Shown one piece after another: positions 30,903 to 36,887 of a DNA stretch of 36,887 nucleotides (the first letter of the stretch is position 1; every line of letters begins with the position of its first letter). The notes under the pieces were generated by a model. The model worked only from the letters and a program-made list of their open reading frames with translations. It had not been told where the DNA came from and did no database searches. The position numbers were made by a program, and so were the translations under genes. The stretch is from a bacterium (GTDB lineage Bacteria > Vulcanimicrobiota > Vulcanimicrobiia > Vulcanimicrobiales > Vulcanimicrobiaceae), in assembly GCA_021790895.1 (NCBI GenBank), contig JAJYFM010000018.1:1-36887 (forward strand), read 5' to 3'.

Positions 30903-31412
30903 GTGAGCGCTTTCGACGACGAATTCGGTCTCTTCAGCGAGGAGACCGGAGAGGAAGAGCGCCGCGCAACCCTCAGTGGTCGGCGCGTCTCTGGGCAACG
31001 TCCGGTCGGCGATATCGACCGTGAAGAGCAACAGCCCGATCGTCCGGCTGCTTCACCGAAACCGCGCGGCCGCACGCGCCGCGATGCTCCCGCGCGCCCC
31101 TCGACACCGCGCGAACGCACGCCGCGAACCGGCGACCCCTATGCGGGGCAACGCCGCGCACAGGGTATTCTCGATTTTCTTGCGCGCAAGTTAGTCAGCA
31201 AACCCGATTCGGTCGAGGTCGATCTTTTTCTCGACGAGACCGGACAACCGACCATCGAAGTGGTGGTCGACCGCGAGGATCTCGGGAAGGTGGTCGGTCG
31301 CAGCGGTCGCGTTGCGCACGCACTGCGAACGATCGCACGCGCGTCGGCAGAGGATCGCATCACCGTCGATATTCTCGATCGCGAAGAGGCCGAGGGTGAA
31401 CCGGAGTCCTAA
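30903..31412 (+). CDS. khpA: KhpA-like KH-domain RNA-binding protein with long disordered N-terminal extension
   Basis: The product has 169 residues; KhpA is normally about 75-80. The last 85 residues hold the KH fold, with DLGKVVGRSGRVAHALRTIA giving the GxxG loop (GRSG). The first 85 residues are acidic, then rich in Arg, Pro and Thr (PRGRTRRDAPARPSTPRERT), and look disordered and RNA-friendly. KhpA partners with KhpB in other bacteria and affects cell size and sRNA stability. The GTG at 30903 abuts the rpsP stop. A shorter KhpA could start internally, but the extension keeps codon bias and is probably real. Confidence 0.88.
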   Translation: MSAFDDEFGLFSEETGEEERRATLSGRRVSGQRPVGDIDREEQQPDRPAASPKPRGRTRRDAPARPSTPRERTPRTGDPYAGQRRAQGILDFLARKLVSKPDSVEVDLFLDETGQPTIEVVVDREDLGKVVGRSGRVAHALRTIARASAEDRITVDILDREEAEGEPES

Positions 31413-31902
31413 CGACCGGATTCCGCTAGCAAGGCTCGCCGGAGCGTTCGGCGTTCACGGAGAGATCAAGTGCGACCCGTCTAATGCGGGTCGTACGCTC
31501 TTTGTTCCTGGGGCGCATTTCTTTTTAACGCAGGCCGGCGAGACGCGCGATGTCGTCGTCAGCGACGTGCGCGAACATAAGGGGCGGCTGCTGCTGCGTA
31601 TCGAGGGGATCGACGGCATGGAGGGTGCGCTCGCGCTCAACGGCGCCGAACTCACCGTCGAGCGCGAGCGGATCGAACTCGCCGCCGACGAGTATCTCGA
31701 CGAGGATCTCGTCGGGCTCGAACTGCGCGGCGTCGACGGACGTCGTTATGGGCGCGTGGATCGCGTCGAACACTGGCCGAGCAGCGATATGCTCGTCGTC
31801 GGCGGGCGCATGGTGCCGATGGTTCGGGAAATCGTGCGCGAGATCGACCTTCGCGGCGGTCTTGTGATTATCGATCCGCCGCTCGGGTTACTCGACGACT
31901 AG
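31396..31902 (+). CDS. rimM: Ribosome maturation factor RimM
   Basis: The product has 168 residues. The N-terminal IPLARLAGAFGVHGEIKCDP and the PRC-barrel half (EYLDEDLVGLEL to MVPMVREIVREID) match RimM, a 16S rRNA processing factor that binds S19. The GTG at 31396 overlaps khpA by 17 bp, with AAGAGG six bases upstream. trmD and rplS, the usual followers, are absent. Its stop shares the CTAG palindrome (31899-31902) with the convergent next gene. Confidence 0.94.
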   Translation: MNRSPNDRIPLARLAGAFGVHGEIKCDPSNAGRTLFVPGAHFFLTQAGETRDVVVSDVREHKGRLLLRIEGIDGMEGALALNGAELTVERERIELAADEYLDEDLVGLELRGVDGRRYGRVDRVEHWPSSDMLVVGGRMVPMVREIVREIDLRGGLVIIDPPLGLLDD

Positions 31903-32975
31903 GAGTTATTCGGATGTAGTTCCACGTAGTCGTCGACGGCGTTGCGTATCGCCGTCTGCGCGTTGGCACCGTTCGCATGGCCGTGATATAACAACGCGCC
32001 GAAGCACGCATAGGCTTTGAGATAGAACCGGCTGCTGCCGCGGTGCATAAAGTGCCCCGGTATCATTTCGAGCGTTCCGGTGAGAATCGTGGCATCGCGA
32101 TCGGTACCGCAGATCGCGCTCGCTTCGGAGATAATATTTCCCGCGGGTGCAGCGACGATCGTCGCGTGAAAGTGCTTGCGCAGGTACGACGCCAGCAGAT
32201 CGGTTGAGGTCGTGAGCATGCCCCCGGGTGCATTGCCGCTGACGCGCACGACGAGCGCGCGCCGCGAGGGCTTCGGCTCGGGGGTCGGGGTGGCGGCCGC
32301 GACCGTCGGATGCTTGCCGAAGAGACGCCCGAGGACGCCCGAGATGCCGGAGATTTTAATCGAGGCCGCCTGCCCCGCAGGGCCGGTCGCCGTCGGAGCC
32401 GGTGTCGCTGACGATGAGCTCGTTTGATAATCGCGCCCGACGCCGGCATCGGCGAGAATCGCGCTGCGCGCATTGAGCGCGAGTGCACCCGCATCGTTCA
32501 CCGAAAACACCTGCGCGGTCTTCGAATAGATAATCACGCCGTTCGTCACGCTGACGACCTGTTCGAGCACCGAGACACCCTGACCGATCGGCGTGAGATA
32601 GCCGGAGACGTAGTAGCCCGCACCGAGGTGCGCTGCGGTCGACGATAAGAGTTTTACCGTGGTCGGCGGTGGACTCGGCAGAACGTCGAGGCCGCCGCTG
32701 GCCTCAAATGCGTGCGCGAAGATCGTCGCCACCGTCGCACCGGCGGTCTTCGGCAAACCACTGGAGGTCGCGATGAACGGATAGACGAGTACCTTCGGGC
32801 CGCTGGGGATCGGCGTACCCTTCGGAGCAGGCGTGCCCTTCGGCACCAGCGAGCTTTTTGGGGCGATCTTCGCGGCCGGGCTCGGGCTCGCGACGGCGCG
32901 CGCAGCGACGGCGTGGGGAGCCGCAAGCGCGGGCAGGGCACAGAGAGCGAGCATCGCGAGGCAGAGTCGTCGCAC
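31899..32975 (-). CDS. Secreted protein of unknown function with Pro/Thr-rich linkers
   Basis: The product has 358 residues. The GTG at 32975 is supported by AAAGGA about seven bases upstream and opens a signal peptide (RRLCLAMLALCALPALAAPH). The next 50 residues are Lys/Pro low complexity (KGTPAPKGTPIPSG). A folded part begins KVLVYPFIATSSGLPKTAG and resembles the beta-alpha start of TolB-N or FlgO-like domains. A Thr/Pro linker near the middle separates a second domain (RRALVVRVSGNAPGG to NAVDDYVELHP) that could be a copy of the same fold. Function unknown. Confidence 0.78.
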   Translation of the reverse strand: MRRLCLAMLALCALPALAAPHAVAARAVASPSPAAKIAPKSSLVPKGTPAPKGTPIPSGPKVLVYPFIATSSGLPKTAGATVATIFAHAFEASGGLDVLPSPPPTTVKLLSSTAAHLGAGYYVSGYLTPIGQGVSVLEQVVSVTNGVIIYSKTAQVFSVNDAGALALNARSAILADAGVGRDYQTSSSSATPAPTATGPAGQAASIKISGISGVLGRLFGKHPTVAAATPTPEPKPSRRALVVRVSGNAPGGMLTTSTDLLASYLRKHFHATIVAAPAGNIISEASAICGTDRDATILTGTLEMIPGHFMHRGSSRFYLKAYACFGALLYHGHANGANAQTAIRNAVDDYVELHPNNS

Positions 32976-33012
32976 GGACGGTCCTTTCGGGGATTTCGTA
33001 GACGTACGGTGG

Positions 33013-33696
33013 TTAGCCGTGTATGGAATCAACGAAGCGGGCGAGTTGAAGGTTCGTCGCTTCGGGTCCTTCGAGCATCGCTAGGTGCCCGAGTCCCGGT
33101 AATACTTCGACACGCGCGCCGGCAATCCGGTCGGCGAGAAAAAGAGAGCGGTCCGGCGGGGTCATGACGTCGCGCTCGCCGACGAGCAGCAGGGTCGGCA
33201 CGGCGATCGCCGCGAGCCGCTCGCGCACGTCGAAGGCGTCGCAGGCGAGAAAATCAGCGAGCCGTTGCTCGGCCGAGACCGCCGAAAACTCCGCGAGCAT
33301 CCGCGCGCGGCTCTCGTCGGTAGGGGTGGCGAACATTACGTCGGCGAGCGTTTTCAGAACGCTCGGATCGTTGCCGCGCAAACTCTCGATAATCGCCGGA
33401 GCGACGCGCAATTTTGCACCGCTGCCGATCGTCACCAGCCCAGCGAGCGGGAGATTTCCGCGAATCGCGATCTCCAAGGCGATCGCTCCGCCCATCGAGC
33501 TGCCGCAGAGAACGAGATCGCGGCCCGCGGCCGCGAGGCGTGCTTCGACGGCATCGGCGAAGCCCGCAACATCGGTTGCGGTGCCGGGAACGCCGTGCCC
33601 CGGAAGCGCGACGGCGATTGAATCGGGAAAAGCAGCGCGTTGGTGTTCGAAGACTGCGGGCGTGCAGGCGGCACCGTGAATAAAAACGAGCGTCAC
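33013..33696 (-). CDS. Alpha/beta hydrolase
   Basis: The product has 227 residues. FIHGAACTPAVF is the oxyanion loop and LCGSSMGGAIALEIA the nucleophile elbow. GERDVMTPP gives the Asp and GLGHLAMLEGP the His. It is a compact cytosolic carboxylesterase- or lactonase-like hydrolase; the substrate is unknown. The GTG at 33696 overlaps the stop of the YihY gene (GTGA), so the pair is co-translated. Confidence 0.93.
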   Translation of the reverse strand: MTLVFIHGAACTPAVFEHQRAAFPDSIAVALPGHGVPGTATDVAGFADAVEARLAAAGRDLVLCGSSMGGAIALEIAIRGNLPLAGLVTIGSGAKLRVAPAIIESLRGNDPSVLKTLADVMFATPTDESRARMLAEFSAVSAEQRLADFLACDAFDVRERLAAIAVPTLLLVGERDVMTPPDRSLFLADRIAGARVEVLPGLGHLAMLEGPEATNLQLARFVDSIHG

Positions 33697-34499
33697 GACG
33701 ATTTCTCCATGAGACGATCTTCGACGGCGGCATTGAGCGCACCACCGAAGAGAAAGATCGAACCGATTAAATAGAACCAGAGCAACAAGACGATCGGCGC
33801 CGTCAACGCTCCGTAGATCGCAGTGTAATTCATATGTAGCGTGTAGAGGGTGAAAAGATACTGCACCAGCGGCCAGAGCGCCGCGCAGAGGATTGCGCCG
33901 GGCAGCGCCACGGCCCAGGGAATATCACGATTGGGAAGCAAGCGATAGAGCAAGAGCGATGCGGAAAAGACGAGCGCGAGCGAGATCGCGTATGCGGCGA
34001 GATGAAGAAGATCGCGCCGATCGGGGATATGCGCCAGCGCAAACGCAACGGAAAAAATGACCGGGAGCACGAGTGCGACCAGCAGCGCGAGGCCGAGAAT
34101 CGGTAGCGTGACGACGGCGACGGCGATGTGCGCGACCAATGGGCGGCGTTCCTCGATTTTCATCGTGCGATCGAGGGCGAAGGCGAGCGACATAAAGAGA
34201 TTCTTCGCCGACCAAATCAGCACGATTAATGCGATCGTGCTCGTTATTCCGCGACCGTAGTAATAGGCACTCAGATTCGCCGAAACGACGTGATGGAGCG
34301 TCGGGGCGAGTTCGTCAAAGAAAGTAAGCACTCGCTCGCGACCGTTCGGGATGAAGATCGAGACGCCGCCGATTGCGAGGACGACGAGCGGAAAGAGCGA
34401 GAAGAGCGCATTGAACGCGACCGCTTGTGCTGCAAAGGCACAGCCCTCGGAAGAGAACCGGGCACCGGCATTCCTGAAGATCGCAAAGATTCGCGCCAT
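33693..34499 (-). CDS. YihY/BrkB-family inner membrane protein
   Basis: The product has 268 residues. The N-terminal pattern CAFAAQAVAFNALFSLFPLV is the YihY/virulence BrkB signature, and about six membrane helices are visible, ending LLLWFYLIGSIFLFGGALNA. YihY proteins are proposed transporters or flippases of unproven substrate. The ATG at 34499 lacks a clear ribosome binding site; the open frame continues upstream across the divergent gene, but only this start gives the family N-terminus. The divergent start at 34523 is just 23 bp away. Confidence 0.92.
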   Translation of the reverse strand: MARIFAIFRNAGARFSSEGCAFAAQAVAFNALFSLFPLVVLAIGGVSIFIPNGRERVLTFFDELAPTLHHVVSANLSAYYYGRGITSTIALIVLIWSAKNLFMSLAFALDRTMKIEERRPLVAHIAVAVVTLPILGLALLVALVLPVIFSVAFALAHIPDRRDLLHLAAYAISLALVFSASLLLYRLLPNRDIPWAVALPGAILCAALWPLVQYLFTLYTLHMNYTAIYGALTAPIVLLLWFYLIGSIFLFGGALNAAVEDRLMEKSS

Positions 34500-34522
34500 C
34501 GCGTGCGGTATATCGCCGTATC

Positions 34523-35032
34523 GTGCCGTTTCTCCCACCGCCCCGCCTTCTGCGCGATGGAACGCCGGTCGGCTCGTACCGCCCGTTGTTGCTCCGCCGC
34601 GGGCACCTCTACGCCCCTGCCTGGCCGGTCGTCGCGGCATTCGTCGACCGAATCGTGCGGGTCGGGAATCGCCTGTATATCTACCGCAGCGGGCGGTGCG
34701 TGGTCGTGCGCGTGCCGCATTCGACGCATCGCACGCTCGCCGAGCTGTACCTCCCGCTCGCCGCGACGCTGCGTCCCCTCGGCGACGAGGTGAACTACGC
34801 GGGGCCGACGCGCACGGTGGAGGTGCGCACGCCGCAACCCGAGCTCGCAACGCAGTTGACGCAGCAACCCAACCCGATGCCGCGCGCGGTCTTTGCGCCG
34901 CGGGTCGCGCCGACGCCGCGCCCGCAGTGGAACGGCATTCCGTTGCCGCGACGGACGCCGTTGCCGGCTATCGCACCGAGCGCACCGCCGAACGCGCGAG
35001 CGCCGCGAGATCGGCGCTCCCCGCACCGGTAG
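34523..35032 (+). CDS. Copper amine oxidase N-terminal-like (stalk domain) protein, unknown role
   Basis: The product has 169 residues. Residues 15-100 (GSYRPLLLRRGHLYAPAWPV, then VGNRLYIYRSGRCVVV and ELYLPLAATLRPLGDEV) resemble the small Cu_amine_oxidN1 module used as a surface stalk in many bacteria. The C-terminal 60 residues are Pro/Arg-rich. Unlike most such proteins it shows no signal peptide from the GTG at 34523, and no better in-frame start is visible. The last 65 bp overlap the convergent dehydrogenase gene. Coding is likely but less secure than for its neighbours. Confidence 0.6.
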   Translation: MPFLPPPRLLRDGTPVGSYRPLLLRRGHLYAPAWPVVAAFVDRIVRVGNRLYIYRSGRCVVVRVPHSTHRTLAELYLPLAATLRPLGDEVNYAGPTRTVEVRTPQPELATQLTQQPNPMPRAVFAPRVAPTPRPQWNGIPLPRRTPLPAIAPSAPPNARAPRDRRSPHR

Positions 35033-35825
35033 CGGCGAGTTCGGCGAGTTGGGCGGCGACCGCATCGATCACCGGCAGAGCGCGCTCGTAGGCGGCGCCC
35101 TGCATGAGCCGCGCATCTTTGAGCGCCATCTCGACCGACCAGGTCGCACGCTCGTCGCCGGCCGCCATCCTGCGGCCGCGCCCTTCGATCTGTCCCTTCG
35201 GATCGTAGAAATCGAAGATGCGAAACGACTCCTCACCGTTGAGGCCCTGCGCCGCACCGATCTGCAGCACGTCGGCGATCCCGCCGATCACCGCGAGAAT
35301 CATCGCGTTGCCGAGCAATTTATAGATCGCGGCGGCCTCGGTACGCTCGCCGAGATCGCGAATCGTCCCGGTCATCGCCGCAAGGTGCTCCCGAACCCGG
35401 GCGATCTCGACGCGGTCACCGCTGACGAGCATCGATCCCGTGCCGTCGAGAGCGTTCGGGGGACCCATGAAGACCGGCGCGTGCAGATAGTGAAAGCCCT
35501 TCGCGCGGAGCTCGGTGGTGCGTTTTGCGACGCGCTGCGGGAGGCAGGTGGTGTGGTCGCAGATCGGCGTCGCTGCATCGAGGGTCGGCAGCACACGATC
35601 GAGTACGCTCTCCACCGCGTTGTCGTCACTCAGGCAGAGATGCACGAAATCGGCTCCGCGCGCCGCTTCCTCGGGCGTCGCAGCGATCTGCACGCCGATC
35701 TCGGCAAGCGGCTGCGCGTGCGCGGCCGTGCGATTCCAGAGGCGCACCGCGAAGCCGCGGCGGCGGAACGCGCGAACGAAATTCGAGCCGAGCAGGCCGG
35801 CTCCGTAAAAAGCGATCGTTTTCAT
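34968..35825 (-). CDS. NAD(P)-dependent beta-hydroxyacid dehydrogenase family protein
   Basis: The product has 285 residues. The Rossmann motif FYGAGLLGSNFVRAFRRRGF opens the protein. A substrate loop (DHTTCLPQ, then HAPVFMGPPNAL) and the catalytic lysine region YKLLGNAMIL follow, as in 3-hydroxyisobutyrate dehydrogenases and glyoxylate or imine reductases. The usual DAPVSGG reads HAPVFMG, so the substrate probably differs. The ATG at 35825 overlaps the stop of the upstream deacetylase gene (ATGA). Confidence 0.9.
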   Translation of the reverse strand: MKTIAFYGAGLLGSNFVRAFRRRGFAVRLWNRTAAHAQPLAEIGVQIAATPEEAARGADFVHLCLSDDNAVESVLDRVLPTLDAATPICDHTTCLPQRVAKRTTELRAKGFHYLHAPVFMGPPNALDGTGSMLVSGDRVEIARVREHLAAMTGTIRDLGERTEAAAIYKLLGNAMILAVIGGIADVLQIGAAQGLNGEESFRIFDFYDPKGQIEGRGRRMAAGDERATWSVEMALKDARLMQGAAYERALPVIDAVAAQLAELAATGAGSADLAALARSAVRSVR

Positions 35826-36757
35826 GTGCGGTGCGAACCTGGTGCCTTTCCGTCGACGCTGACGAGCGAACGCGCGAGGACGAAGGTGATGCCCTCGCGT
35901 TCGAGTTCGGGATAGAGCGCGCGCACGGCAGCGAGCGTCGCCGGGCGCGGATGCCCGATAGCGATCGCACTGCCGCGCGTCAACGCGATCTTCGCCGCGA
36001 GACGCAACTGCGCTTCGACGGCGCGAAGAGTATTGCGATCGTCGAGAAAGACGTTGCGCGCGGCATTGGGGACGCCGTCGGCGCGCGCCGTCTTTTGTGC
36101 GACCGTCGTCGCGATCGTGCGCGAATCGATGAAGAAGAGCCCACGACGTTGGAAGACGCGCATCACCGCTGCCATGACGCGTGGATCGGAGGTAGCGCGG
36201 CTCCCTTCGTGGTTATTCGCGCCGTCGGCATACGGGATTGCGTCGATATCGCGTGCGGTCTGCGCCTCGATCGTCTCGCGGTTCATCGAAACCATGATTT
36301 TGCCGGGACCAGGGTTGAGATCGGCCATCGGTTGCATCGGTAAATGCAGCATGACCTCTTTCCCGGCGGCATGTGCTTCATCGGCGATGCGCGCGCTGTA
36401 GCGCACCTCCGGCAAAACCGCCATCGTGAGCGGGATCGGCAAGGCGATGTAGCCTCGTTCGATCGTCGGCCATTGGCCGCAATCGTCGATGATGAGGGCA
36501 AGCCGCCCGCGGCGGCTCGGGGCACCGGATCTCGTCGCGGTGACGGCGGGGCTCCGCTGCGGCGTCGGCGAGGACGTCGGGGTGCTCGCCGGCGGCGCAG
36601 TTGCGGTGAAGGTAGGCTGTGGCCGCACCGCAATACGCGCAGCTTCATGCGGAATGAGGAAGGAGCGCACGAAGAAGACTCCAACGATGAGAGCGAGAGC
36701 TGCGACCAATGCACGAACAGGGGTTATTCGGGGGCGGCGATGCGAACGACGTGGCAT
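35822..36757 (-). CDS. Divergent polysaccharide deacetylase family protein (YibQ-like), membrane anchored
   Basis: The product has 311 residues. A basic N-terminus and one membrane helix (PVRALVAALALIVGVFFV) are followed by a Thr/Pro linker. The divergent polysaccharide deacetylase domain then runs RLALIIDDCGQWP, MAVLPEVRYS, GKEVMLHLPMQPM, NNHEGSRATSD and GLFFIDSRT. The Asp-Asp and the His residues are candidate metal ligands. The location is periplasmic or extracytoplasmic. Homologues often lie by cell-division envelope genes, but the true substrate is unknown. ATG at 36757. Confidence 0.92.
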   Translation of the reverse strand: MPRRSHRRPRITPVRALVAALALIVGVFFVRSFLIPHEAARIAVRPQPTFTATAPPASTPTSSPTPQRSPAVTATRSGAPSRRGRLALIIDDCGQWPTIERGYIALPIPLTMAVLPEVRYSARIADEAHAAGKEVMLHLPMQPMADLNPGPGKIMVSMNRETIEAQTARDIDAIPYADGANNHEGSRATSDPRVMAAVMRVFQRRGLFFIDSRTIATTVAQKTARADGVPNAARNVFLDDRNTLRAVEAQLRLAAKIALTRGSAIAIGHPRPATLAAVRALYPELEREGITFVLARSLVSVDGKAPGSHRT

Positions 36758-36844
36758 AGGGCCACTCTTCGCGCTCGAGGCCCAGCACCCGTTCGCCGCG
36801 GGCGAGATCTCTCGATGCTTTTATAAACCATTGGAGGAACGATC

Positions 36845-36887
36845 GTGGCTGAAACCCTCGCGAAGCGTCCGCACGGAATCGGGCGTA
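36845..36887 (+). CDS. 5' end of a gene cut by the window edge
   Basis: The GTG at 36845 is preceded by GGAGGA (36833-36838), six bases away, and TATAAA (36822-36827) may be a promoter element. Fourteen codons are visible (AETLAKRPHGIGR after the initiator). The ending loosely recalls the N-terminus of ribosomal protein S9, but this is too short to call. Nothing else is seen in 36758-36821. Confidence 0.55.
   Translation, partial: MAETLAKRPHGIGR

Noticed and set aside
36845-36887. Naming the truncated gene as ribosomal protein S9
   Set aside because: Only 14 codons are visible and the resemblance is limited to a short Gly-Ile-Gly-Arg ending.

Overview
The window is 36.9 kb of GC-rich, very gene-dense bacterial chromosome. 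It carries five tRNAs, the RNase P RNA gene, about 38 protein genes and many GTG/TTG starts. Gene content suggests a deep-branching, poorly cultured lineage rather than a model phylum: a DUF177-rpmF-fabH-fabD-fabG-acpP-ffh-rpsP-khpA-rimM run, a rapZ-yvcK pair, a cystathionine synthase/lyase pair and several lineage-specific lipoproteins. Candidatus Eremiobacterota (WPS-2) or a relative is my best guess from general resemblance; nothing in the window proves it. I see no prophage structural genes and no CRISPR array.

Layout. 33-1571: tRNA-Ser, then a 1.3 kb segment bounded by 43-bp perfect direct repeats and carrying one AT-richer gene for a PD-(D/E)XK nuclease-like protein. 1567-9797: a BNR-repeat secreted protein, an unknown secreted protein, an M20 amidohydrolase, a SRPBCC protein, an FmdB-type zinc ribbon, and aroA coupled to a methyltransferase with a proline-rich tail. 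10029-11528: a lipoprotein and a small cysteine-rich protein ending at tRNA-Leu. 11561-15561: a GH35-like glycosidase divergent from an esterase and a secreted protein. 15558-18116: transsulfuration operon. 18207-21552: lipoprotein, yvcK, rapZ, DUF2203 and DUF1858-like genes. 21630-23087: RNase P RNA, a Phd/PIN toxin-antitoxin pair and two tRNA-Ala genes. 23111-25498: DUF4382 lipoprotein, tRNA-Ile, and a three-gene operon of a GH23 lysozyme-like enzyme with two small paralogous helical proteins.

25529-31902 is a ten-gene fatty-acid/ribosome/SRP operon behind a near-consensus sigma-70 promoter. 31899-36757 runs mostly on the minus strand: secreted protein, alpha/beta hydrolase, YihY membrane protein, beta-hydroxyacid dehydrogenase and a divergent polysaccharide deacetylase. 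One plus-strand gene of unknown role lies among them, and the 5' end of a further gene runs off the right edge.

Architecture is extremely compact. Genes overlap through ATGA, GTGA and TAATG junctions. rapZ and DUF2203 share a palindromic CATG as opposed start codons, and two convergent pairs share CTAG as both stop codons. The best candidates for undescribed biology are the repeat-bounded nuclease segment at tRNA-Ser, the lysozyme plus paired helical protein operon, and the toxin-antitoxin operator sitting in the rnpB upstream region.
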